In this document: positions 53,459 through 60,573 of the stretch, one piece after another
Position numbering within the stretch: the stretch's first letter is position 1
Layout: each line of letters begins with the position of its first letter
Origin: Pseudomonadota bacterium
GTDB lineage: Bacteria; Pseudomonadota; Alphaproteobacteria; Rhodobacterales; Rhodobacteraceae
Direction: 5' to 3'
Length of the DNA: 64,000 nt
Assembly: GCA_963205235.1 (NCBI GenBank)
Contig: CAUJIP010000045.1
Location: 56,424-120,423, forward strand
Notes under the pieces: generated by a model
What the model was told of the DNA's origin: nothing
Database searches by the model: none
The model's input: only the letters and a program-made list of their open reading frames with translations
Program-made: the position numbers and the translations under genes

Positions 53459-54616
53459 TCACGTCAACTCACCCGCAAAGGCCTTTTGCAGCAGGGCTTG
53501 GCGGAGGGCATCAAGGTCAGCGAGTTTGGCGCGGTAGTGGTATTCTGCTTGTTGCGTTTGCTCGCGCATAGATCGCAATTTTGAGGCCATTTCAACTTGC
53601 TCTACCAGTGGCACAATCGGAACCGAGATTGTTTTCAGGCGCTCAAGCGCAAGCTTTGGCTGTGCCGCAGTTCGTGTATTCAGGCCAGCTTGGTCTTGAA
53701 AGTCAGCGGTTAGCGTGAAGAAATACACGTATTCATTGTTGATGCTTTCCTTGAAGACCATACGTGCGGCATTCTCGGTTAGGTTTGCGCCATCAAGTTC
53801 CGGCGGGACGATTCCGGTTTTTCCGATGGTTCCTGCAATGCTTATGTAGAGGTCGTCACTTCGAATGATGTAATTCTTTATGGCATCGCGTGTTGCAGGC
53901 AAAAGGTAGTCAATCCCTGCGATATCTATCGAACCCTGATCGTTGAAATCCTTGATCGAAATGTAAGGAAAGGGAGTTTCCGTGGTGACGGTTTTCTCGC
54001 CTTTTGGAAGCCTTTTCCCGCCCTTGATCGTAGCAATCTCGCCAACCGTTTGGCGCTCATGAGTTTCAGCCATCAGCTCGAACTCACACTCTATAGACCG
54101 CAGAAACAACTCCCGCGCGTTCTGGAGGTTGGTTTCGGTGTGGGCGCGGGCGCGGGACAGGCCTTCGAAGGCCGCATCCAAGACCTCAACAATCCGCTTT
54201 TGTTCGTCTAGGGGCGGGAGGGGGATGGGAATAGAGTTCATCATCCCTTGGTTAAGCTTTGGCACGGTCATACCAGAAATGAACTCTGATAGATCACTGA
54301 AATTCAAAAAATAGATCAACCAAGCGTCAAGCAATTTGGTTCGGTTCGGTCGAAGAACATGGGCGTGATTGTTGACCCAGACTTTCCCTTCGACGCTGAA
54401 AGCTGAGTTGTCCCCTGCACCCCATTTCGCGCCATCCTCGCCAAGCAAGACAAGGGGTTCGTCAAATAGGTAGCCGTCCACGTGACCAAGAACACCTGTC
54501 GCCCCATAGTAGGGATATGGCCCGTCGATCCGGTCGCGCTTGGTAATCGGCTTACGTTTGCTGTCGAGAACGTCGCAAACCTCCCCCAGCGCCTTAACGT
54601 CCCACCCCGCCTTCAC
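53459..54616 (-). CDS. hsdS: Type I restriction-modification specificity subunit S
   Basis: HsdS sets the bipartite DNA target of the methylase/restriction complex. The 385-aa protein has two target-recognition domains (about 1-150 and 190-345), each ending in a conserved helix (PIPLPPLDEQKRIVEVLDAAFEGL; VPIVPLVEQVEMASKLRSM), and a C-terminal LADLDALRQALLQKAFAGEL. Base composition is lower in GC than in neighbouring hsd genes, as often seen for swapped recognition domains. It overlaps the hsdM stop by 4 bp (54613-54616). Confidence 0.93.
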   Translation of the reverse strand: MKAGWDVKALGEVCDVLDSKRKPITKRDRIDGPYPYYGATGVLGHVDGYLFDEPLVLLGEDGAKWGAGDNSAFSVEGKVWVNNHAHVLRPNRTKLLDAWLIYFLNFSDLSEFISGMTVPKLNQGMMNSIPIPLPPLDEQKRIVEVLDAAFEGLSRARAHTETNLQNARELFLRSIECEFELMAETHERQTVGEIATIKGGKRLPKGEKTVTTETPFPYISIKDFNDQGSIDIAGIDYLLPATRDAIKNYIIRSDDLYISIAGTIGKTGIVPPELDGANLTENAARMVFKESINNEYVYFFTLTADFQDQAGLNTRTAAQPKLALERLKTISVPIVPLVEQVEMASKLRSMREQTQQAEYHYRAKLADLDALRQALLQKAFAGELT

Positions 54617-56064
54617 AGCATCCCCCGGATGGTTTCCAGAATCCCGGCGGTCTCGGCGTCGCGGTCCAGCATGTCGGCGATGATCTGGGCGGGGTCGCGC
54701 AGCGGGGCTTCCTCGGGGGCGCTTGGGTTCTTCACCGACAGATCATAGGTGGCGGGGTCCAGCGTGCTGGCGTTGACGATCCAAGATTTATCCCCCACGG
54801 CAAAGGTTTTCTGCAGGGTCACAAACTCGGCCAGATCGGCGTCGTTCAGCGGGTTGGTCTTGCCCATATTGCGACCGGGGGTCAGTTGGTAATACCAGAC
54901 ATCGCGCGATTTGCGGCCCCGTTCAAAGAACAGCACCACGGTTTTCACCCCTGCCCCCAGAAACGTGCCGCCGGGGCAATCCAAGATCGTATGCAGATGG
55001 CAATCGGTCAACAGCAGCTTGCGCAGGGCCACCGATGCGTTGTCGGTGTTGCTGAGGAAGGTGTTCTTGATGACAATCGCCGCCCGCCCGCCGCCTTTGA
55101 GCGATTCAATGAAATGCTGCAGGAACATATAGGCGGATTCCGACGATTTGATCGGAAAGTTCTGCTGCAACTGTTTATTTTTATTAGTGCCAAAGGGCGG
55201 GTTTGCAAGGATGATGTGGTAGCGGTCACGCTCCTCGATATCGGCAATCCGGTCGGCCAGCGTATCGGTGCGCAGATAGTTCGGCGCGGGGATGCCGTGC
55301 AGGATCATGTTCATCAGGCCGATGACATAGGCCAAGGGGGCCTGTTCCTTCCCGTAAAGCGTGCGGCGCTCCAGCCGTTGCAGATCGTCGGGGGTTTTGA
55401 CGCGCGGGCGCAGGTGGTCAAACGCCTCGCACAGAAAGCCTGCCGACCCTGCCGCGCCGTCGTAGATGGTTTCGCCAAGCTGGGGGTTGGTGACCGCGAT
55501 CATGGCACGGATCAGCGGGCGGGGGGTGTAGTATTGCCCGCCATTGCGCCCCGCGTTGCCCATGTTCTTGATGCGGGTTTCATACAGGTCGGACAGTTCG
55601 TGCTTTTGTTCCTGTGAGCCAAAGGTCAGTTGGTCGATCAGGCCCAGCGCGTCGCGCAGCATATAGCCGTTCTGGAACTTGTTGCGGACCTCGGTGAAAA
55701 TCTCACCGATCTTGTATTCGATGGTGTCGGGGGCGCTGGCAGATTGGCGAAAGCCGCGCAGATAGGGCATCAGAGCGCTGTTGACGAACTCGATCAGATC
55801 GCCACCGATGCGGGTGCGGTCAAGGTCGGGCTTGCCATCGGCGGTCTTGGGGGCGGCCCATTCCGACCAGCGGAAACGGTCGTCGAAAAGGAAGCTGTAG
55901 GGTTCGCCGGTCAGTTGCGCGTTGACGGCGCGTTCCTGTTCCTGATCGTCTAGGTATTTCAGGAACAGCATCCAAGAGGATTGTTCGACATAGTCGAGTT
56001 CGGTGTTGCAGCCCGGTTCCTGGAACATGATGTCGTCAAGGTTCTTGAAAGTCTGCTCGAACAT
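54613..56064 (-). CDS. hsdM: Type I restriction-modification methyltransferase subunit M
   Basis: This is a 483-aa N6-adenine methyltransferase. It has an N-terminal HsdM domain (FEQTFKNLDDIMFQEPGCNTELDYVEQSSWMLFLKYL), the SAM-binding GETIYDGAAGSAGFLCEAF, and the catalytic NPPFGTN (motif IV). The RAAIVIKNTFL and CHLHTILDCPGGTFLGAGVKT segments are intact. The start at 56064 was chosen over an upstream frame by family N-terminus. It is the first gene of the operon hsdM-hsdS-unknown-hsdR. Confidence 0.95.
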   Translation of the reverse strand: MFEQTFKNLDDIMFQEPGCNTELDYVEQSSWMLFLKYLDDQEQERAVNAQLTGEPYSFLFDDRFRWSEWAAPKTADGKPDLDRTRIGGDLIEFVNSALMPYLRGFRQSASAPDTIEYKIGEIFTEVRNKFQNGYMLRDALGLIDQLTFGSQEQKHELSDLYETRIKNMGNAGRNGGQYYTPRPLIRAMIAVTNPQLGETIYDGAAGSAGFLCEAFDHLRPRVKTPDDLQRLERRTLYGKEQAPLAYVIGLMNMILHGIPAPNYLRTDTLADRIADIEERDRYHIILANPPFGTNKNKQLQQNFPIKSSESAYMFLQHFIESLKGGGRAAIVIKNTFLSNTDNASVALRKLLLTDCHLHTILDCPGGTFLGAGVKTVVLFFERGRKSRDVWYYQLTPGRNMGKTNPLNDADLAEFVTLQKTFAVGDKSWIVNASTLDPATYDLSVKNPSAPEEAPLRDPAQIIADMLDRDAETAGILETIRGML

Positions 56065-56113
56065 ATCCGCCCCAATTCTTGTGCTGGGCCAAGGTGTAAG
56101 GGGTCGGGCGGGG

Positions 56114-57133
56114 TTAGCCAATCCCCCGGATCAACTCGGCCTGCCGTTCCTGCGAAACCTTGAGGTATGAGCCGACGGTGGTGACTTCGCTGTCATGGCC
56201 GATGTTCTGCGAAAAGGCCTTGAAGGCCTCGCGTGAGGTGAAGCGGGTGTCCCCCCATTTGACCAAAGTCTTGCGGAATGAGTGAGGGCCAAAAGTGGGC
56301 AGGCCAGCGGAAGCGAAGGCGTTCTTGATCGCGGCAAGGATCGCGCCTGCGGTGGCATAGGGTTCACGTTCAAAGCCAATCACAGCAAAAGCCCCATCAA
56401 TGACGCCCATCTTGGCCTTGGGAAATACTGCGTCTTCGTTGCCGAACAGAAGGTCTTGGCGCAGGTGGTTGACCCATTCGAAGAACGTGTCGCGGTAGAT
56501 CGGATCGACGGGCAAGAACCAAGTGGTGAAGGTTTTGGACCCTTTGGTCTTCACGTCGCGGGCGTCCTGATAGACACAGGCTTGGGCCAGATCGATACGT
56601 TTCAGGCGCAAGGATGCCACGGCTCCGTCACGCGCGCCTGTCAGCATCAGGAAGGCGAACAGGGCCTTGTTGCGGCGTTCTATCGGGGTCGCGCTGGGCA
56701 TCAGCGTGAAGGCATGGCGGCATTGTTCCATCGTCGGATAAGGCGTTTCGCGTTCCGCATGGGCAATGCGGGCGTCCTTGGTGTTGAGGTTGAAGTATTC
56801 GGCGTCGCTGTAGGAAATCCGCGACTTATAGCCTTGTTCGCCTGCCAACCATTTGAAGAAGGCCTTCACCGCGCGAAGGGTGCTGTCGATGGTTGCCTTT
56901 GACAAAGGCTTGCCCGTGCGTTTGTTCTTTTCGGCCTCTAGGCGTGCTTTGAACTTGATCGCTTGATCGATATGGAACGCCTTGAATGTCTTGAAATTGG
57001 TGTTGGCCTCAAAGCGCAAGATCGCCTCTGCCGCTTTGGTGACGGTGGCGTCATTGCGTCCGTCAGCCTCCCGCATGAATCGCAGGTATTTGCGTTTGAT
57101 CCGCTCGTTTTCTTCGGTGCATTTGCGGGCCAT
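56114..57133 (-). CDS. Tyrosine recombinase/integrase (phage-type)
   Basis: This 339-aa site-specific recombinase has an N-terminal SAM-like core-binding domain (AAEAILRFEANTNFKTFKAFHID; SKATIDSTLRAVKAFFKWLAGE) and a catalytic domain with Arg in MLTGARDGAVASLRLKRIDL, HxxR in PHSFRKTLVKWG, the second His in NIGHDSEVTTVGSYLKV and its Tyr nucleophile. All five residues seem present. It is a second recombinase in the island besides the P4-type enzyme and forms a small module with the two genes upstream. Confidence 0.92.
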   Translation of the reverse strand: MARKCTEENERIKRKYLRFMREADGRNDATVTKAAEAILRFEANTNFKTFKAFHIDQAIKFKARLEAEKNKRTGKPLSKATIDSTLRAVKAFFKWLAGEQGYKSRISYSDAEYFNLNTKDARIAHAERETPYPTMEQCRHAFTLMPSATPIERRNKALFAFLMLTGARDGAVASLRLKRIDLAQACVYQDARDVKTKGSKTFTTWFLPVDPIYRDTFFEWVNHLRQDLLFGNEDAVFPKAKMGVIDGAFAVIGFEREPYATAGAILAAIKNAFASAGLPTFGPHSFRKTLVKWGDTRFTSREAFKAFSQNIGHDSEVTTVGSYLKVSQERQAELIRGIG

Positions 57134-57182
57134 TAGGCTTGCCTTTCGAAGTGATGGTTTGAGAGGGGGAAAGCGGTATCCC

Positions 57183-57608
57183 TTAGGCTTGCTTGGTGCC
57201 GTTGAAGTCGAACACGAAGATCGGGCGGATTCTGTCGATCTGGCTTAGGCTGATCATTCTGTTGCAGTTGCCGCCACAGACCTCGCAGAAGCCAAACAGG
57301 CGCGCGGTCTTTGGAGTTTGCGGCAAGACATCAACCAACAGCCCTTCCGGGCGACGGCCTGCTTTGCAGCGCAGGCAATAGAGTTGATCGGGCAAGAGTT
57401 CGACCCTGCCCGATGTGCGGCGGGCGTCAAGGAAGCCGCGCAAGGCATCTCCCAAGATCAGAAAGGGTCGAGCCTTGGACATGATCGGCAGGCCTGCTTT
57501 GACCCAAGCGCGAACGGTGCCAACAGACACCTCCAGCGCGAGGGCGGCTTCGTCAATGGTGTAGGTGCGGGCGGCACGAATTGCGCGCGGGTTTGGTCGC
57601 TTAGCCAT
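57183..57608 (-). CDS. HTH protein with C-terminal zinc-ribbon-like motif
   Basis: This 141-aa protein has an excisionase-like helix-turn-helix at the N-terminus (YTIDEAALALEVSVGTVRAWVKAGLPI), then a DALRGFLDARR segment, and two Cys pairs (LYCLRCKAGRRPEG and GFCEVCGGNCNRM) that could bind zinc. Start at 57608. It lies 49 bp upstream of the recombinase gene. The pairing suggests a directionality factor or repressor for that recombinase (inference). Confidence 0.75.
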   Translation of the reverse strand: MAKRPNPRAIRAARTYTIDEAALALEVSVGTVRAWVKAGLPIMSKARPFLILGDALRGFLDARRTSGRVELLPDQLYCLRCKAGRRPEGLLVDVLPQTPKTARLFGFCEVCGGNCNRMISLSQIDRIRPIFVFDFNGTKQA

Positions 57609-57647
57609 CGCCAAACACTGCCCAATAGGGGTAGGCACCTGGGGATT

Positions 57648-57839
57648 TCAAGGGCGGTGATCCTTGGCCTTGGATTCTTCCCACGCCTCAATTTCGGCCA
57701 GTTTCCAGCGCGTGCAGCCGGGAGAAAGGCAGATCGGTTTGGGGAAGTCAGATCGCGACTTGGCCCAGCGCCAAGGGGTTGCCCTGTTCACGCCGTAGCG
57801 CGCAGAAACTTGCAGATCGGTGATGTAGATTTCAGCCAT
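57648..57839 (-). CDS. AlpA/excisionase-like DNA-binding protein
   Basis: This 63-aa MerR-like winged HTH has IYITDLQVSARYGVNRATPWRWAKSRSDFPKPICLSPGCTRWKLAEIEAWEES, the pattern of AlpA/phage excisionase proteins that bind att sites or activate integrase genes. Start ATG at 57839; the frame extends 20 codons upstream without homology. Located between the HTH gene and the unknown gene. Confidence 0.85.
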   Translation of the reverse strand: MAEIYITDLQVSARYGVNRATPWRWAKSRSDFPKPICLSPGCTRWKLAEIEAWEESKAKDHRP

Positions 57840-57947
57840 GTCATTGCCCACCATTGGTTGCAGATGGTGGCAAATTGGCGAAGCTGGGGCGAGTTTCAAG
57901 GCCTTGCAAAAGGGCCAAAAGTGCCAAAACAGATTTTGCTACTTCTG

Positions 57948-58841
57948 CTACTTTTGCTCGTCGCGTTCGCGTAATCCGCGTCGTATTGTTGCGACGGTTA
58001 CCGTTCGTCCCATTGAGGCCGACAATCTCAAGGCGACAGTCTTCCAAGTCAGCCCTTGTGCAACATGGCCAGCGGGAAACATGCTGGAATAGGCAAGAGC
58101 GATTTCGTCCCTTAGTTTTGGGCGTCCAATTTTCCCCGGATTTGAATGGGAATCCAAACTGGTAGTCTGATCCCCAAATACCGCGTTGATTGCTCTTGTG
58201 AAATCGTCACTGACTTCTATACAGCCAAGAAGGTCGCGATACTCTTCTTCATCGGGCACTTCTGACCAAAACACATAGTAGCCATCTAATGATCGGACAA
58301 GATCGCAATATTTCGCTGCCATCTCATTAGATAGGCCAAGACCATTTATCAAAAAGCATTCTGCCCCGTTTTTTACGTGAAGCTTACCGGTTTCATGGTC
58401 AATAAATGAAAATCTACTATAAAGCGCCTCACTGTCAAAGCTTCCAGATTTTGCATATTCAAAAAACATATGAAACTGAGGATCGTCCTTGATCGGCCAT
58501 CTGAAAGCACAGCATTCAAACTGGTCTTTGTGGGAGTATACAGGAAAATCTAGCGCCAACCTGTTTCCCGCAACATTTGAAACAATTGGGGAGAAGTACT
58601 CTAGAAGGTTTACCATGAGGTAGGTGGCAGTTATTGAAACTATCAACTCCGCTTCTCGGTAGTTGTCTGCAAAACCGCCTTCGATTAGGCAAGACGTTGC
58701 TTGCAAGCTAGGCAGCTTATCGGGACTATCTTCAGATGCCTTTTGGCCCAATGCAACTAATTTCAAGACCTGTCCAGACGTTTCACGGAGATTGTCAAAA
58801 ACTGACTTCCATGATGAACAGCCTACTGGGCACCACATCAA
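57948..58841 (-). CDS. Unknown 297-aa protein, AT-richer, overlapping the integrase 3' end
   Basis: The first four bases overlap the P4-type integrase stop (ATGA at 58838-58841), so it is translationally coupled. The body (residues about 10-230) is acidic and aromatic-rich (YSHKDQFECCAFRWPIKDDPQFHMFFEYAKSGSF) with no recognised domain. The C-terminus (GRPKLRDEIALAYSSMFPAGHVAQGLTWKTVALRLSASMGRTVTVATIRRGLRE) looks like a helix-turn-helix. Codon use is more AT-rich than the flanks. It may be an effector or regulator carried by the island; no function can be assigned. Confidence 0.7.
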   Translation of the reverse strand: MMWCPVGCSSWKSVFDNLRETSGQVLKLVALGQKASEDSPDKLPSLQATSCLIEGGFADNYREAELIVSITATYLMVNLLEYFSPIVSNVAGNRLALDFPVYSHKDQFECCAFRWPIKDDPQFHMFFEYAKSGSFDSEALYSRFSFIDHETGKLHVKNGAECFLINGLGLSNEMAAKYCDLVRSLDGYYVFWSEVPDEEEYRDLLGCIEVSDDFTRAINAVFGDQTTSLDSHSNPGKIGRPKLRDEIALAYSSMFPAGHVAQGLTWKTVALRLSASMGRTVTVATIRRGLRERDEQK

Positions 58842-60127
58842 CCTAGTCTCACAATATTTTCAGCCTCTTTGGCCCCGGCAAGGAATTCCGCCCAATCGGC
58901 CATCATGCGGCGGCGCTTTTCGATCATGTCGCCGCGCCGATAGGCGGCCTCAACGGCACTGCTGATCTTATGGGCCAAGGCAACCTCGGCCATTTCACCG
59001 GGAAAATGGGTGCGTTCTGCCACCCAATCGCGGAACGTGCTGCGAAGACCGTGTGGCACGGCGGGGCGCTTGTTCACCCGATCAATGAAGCCGGGGCGCT
59101 GGGCCTCAATCTCGGCTTCGTGCATCCGGCGCATGGTGGCGCTTAGGGTCATGTCGGACAATTGCCCGCCCTTTGTAGAGGGAAAAACCATTTCCGTGCC
59201 GTCCAGCCTTGGCATGGCTCGCAATAGCGCCAAGGCGGCGGGGGAAAGCGGAATTCGGTGTTCGCGGCTCATCTTCATGCGGTCGGCGGGGATGGTCCAC
59301 AAAGCGCGGTCAGGATCAATCTCGGCCCAGACAGCGCCACGCACTTCGCCGGATCGTGCGGCGGTCAGGGCGGCAAACTCCAAGGCGCGCGCGCCAAAGC
59401 CTTCGCGGGCCTGTAGGGCGGCAAACCATGCGGAGGCGTCGTCCAGATTCAGGGCCGGGTGATTGTCGCCCTTTGCCACTTTGGCAGGTGCTGGCAAGAG
59501 TTCCTTTAGATTGCCAGCCCAGCGCGCCGGGTTGTCGCCCGTTCGGTGGCCTGACACCGTGGCCCACGACAGCACGGCTTCGATCCGCCCGCGCAATCGG
59601 GTTGCGGTTTCGGTTCGATCTGACCAGAGGGGATGCAGAACTTTTAGCACATCCTGCACCTGAATATCCTGCACCAGCATCGACCCAAGTTCAGGTTCGG
59701 CATAGGTTGCCAAAGTCGCCCGCCATTGCGCCTTGTGCTTTTCGTTACTGAAGGCCTCCATCTTTGCATCAAGATATCTGTTCATCGCGTCGGTAAAGGT
59801 CAGCCCCCGGCGCGCAGCGGCCACCAGCGCAGCGCGGGCGGCTTTGCGTTCGGCCAAGGGGTCAATGCCCTGATCGATCTTGTTGCGTGCATCCCGCGCC
59901 TTTTCGCGCGCTTGGGCAAGGGTCACAGTCGGGAACCCGCCCAATCCCATTTCCGCCCGTTTGCCTGCCAAAGCCGCGCGCAAGACCCATGTTTTGCCGC
60001 CGTTCGGGGTAACTTGCAGGTAAAGCCCCGCAACGCCCCCCACGGGAAGCATGGTGTTATGCTTGCCCCCGGCATGGATTGCCCGCTTGATATCCAGTGG
60101 CCCAAGTTCCTTAGCGACGCGCGGCAT
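58838..60127 (-). CDS. P4-type tyrosine integrase of the island
   Basis: This 429-aa integrase has the N-terminal DUF4102-type arm-binding domain (LYLQVTPNGGKTWVLRAALAGKRAEMGLGGFPTVTLAQAREKARDARNKIDQGIDPL), a core-binding domain and the catalytic set (Arg in TAARSGEVRGAVW, HxxR in HGLRSTFRDWV, His in ALAHKISSAVEAAYRRGD with the Tyr). P4-like integrases target tRNA 3' ends. It starts 156 bp from attR and reads away from it. Confidence 0.95.
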   Translation of the reverse strand: MPRVAKELGPLDIKRAIHAGGKHNTMLPVGGVAGLYLQVTPNGGKTWVLRAALAGKRAEMGLGGFPTVTLAQAREKARDARNKIDQGIDPLAERKAARAALVAAARRGLTFTDAMNRYLDAKMEAFSNEKHKAQWRATLATYAEPELGSMLVQDIQVQDVLKVLHPLWSDRTETATRLRGRIEAVLSWATVSGHRTGDNPARWAGNLKELLPAPAKVAKGDNHPALNLDDASAWFAALQAREGFGARALEFAALTAARSGEVRGAVWAEIDPDRALWTIPADRMKMSREHRIPLSPAALALLRAMPRLDGTEMVFPSTKGGQLSDMTLSATMRRMHEAEIEAQRPGFIDRVNKRPAVPHGLRSTFRDWVAERTHFPGEMAEVALAHKISSAVEAAYRRGDMIEKRRRMMADWAEFLAGAKEAENIVRLG

Positions 60128-60142
60128 TTTGTATCCACCTAC

Positions 60143-60160
60143 TTATCCGCCTAAAGAAAT
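60143..60160 (+). other. Possible integrase arm-type site, right
   Basis: TTATCCGCCTAAAGAAAT lies between the int start (60127) and attR, and resembles the site at 50333-50350 near attL. Confidence 0.35.
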
Positions 60161-60283
60161 AGCATTGGAAGGCATTGATTGCAACGGCTTGCGCCACCCA
60201 CATCTTTAAATTCATTGATAAGTAAGGAAAAAAGTCGGATTTCGGCGGTTGATTGCGACAAGAAAACACGACTGATCGGCGGG

Positions 60284-60297
60284 CTGTCTCTCCGCCA
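60284..60297 (+). other. attR: copy of the tRNA-Ser 3' end
   Basis: CTGTCTCTCCGCCA is identical to the last 14 bases of tRNA-Ser (50265-50278) and in the same orientation. No tRNA body precedes it, so it is an attachment-site duplicate. The following sequence, with a terminator, is probably the original downstream flank of the tRNA. Confidence 0.8.
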
Positions 60298-60323
60298 ATA
60301 GCCCCCGCGAAAGCGTTCTACCC

Positions 60324-60345
60324 ATCCGGCTGCGGCCGGATTTTT
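60324..60345 (+). terminator. Factor-independent terminator after attR
   Basis: ATCCGGC (60324-60330) pairs perfectly with GCCGGAT (60335-60341) around TGCG, and TTTT follows. On the plus strand it sits 27 bp after the tRNA-end copy, fitting the ancestral tRNA-Ser terminator, now separated from the tRNA by the island. Confidence 0.75.
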
Positions 60346-60573
60346 CCGTTGTTTTCGAGGGTTATGCGGGTGGGGCTGTTAACCGGCATCCACCTCTGAC
60401 CGCCCGGTAGGGTTTTCTCCACGGCGGAATTCTCCCGACCTGTTAACCGAACTGCTTTCGGTTCAGAGCCACAACTTCCTGAAAAGCCAACGAAATCCTG
60501 TTCACTCGCCGTGACGAGGTTCGTTGTGCCGTCTCCCTTGGACGCGAGACTGGCGTCGGAAGATTGAGAGATG

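Larger units (their letters stand above)
50279..60297. mobile_element. Genomic island integrated at tRNA-Ser(CGA), with type I restriction-modification
   Basis: The island is about 10.0 kb, bounded by the tRNA 3' end and its 14-bp copy. Contents in order are hsdR, an unknown gene, hsdS, hsdM, a tyrosine recombinase, a zinc-binding HTH gene, an AlpA-like gene, an unknown gene and a P4-type integrase, all on the minus strand. Parts (for example 57.9-58.8 kb and hsdS) are visibly richer in A and T than the flanks. A similar 18-bp sequence occurs near both ends (50333-50350, 60143-60160), as expected of integrase arm sites. No conjugation or phage structural genes are seen. Confidence 0.82.
60128..60573. 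other. 446-bp region with attR and int upstream control
   Basis: This stretch has no convincing gene. It contains the possible right arm site (60143-60160), an AT-rich stretch at 60200-60235, attR (60284-60297) and a strong plus-strand terminator (60324-60345). Two GTTAACCG motifs (about 60380 and 60440) and the 3' end of res follow. A minus-strand frame at 60318-60839 is a shadow of res and is rejected. Confidence 0.6.
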
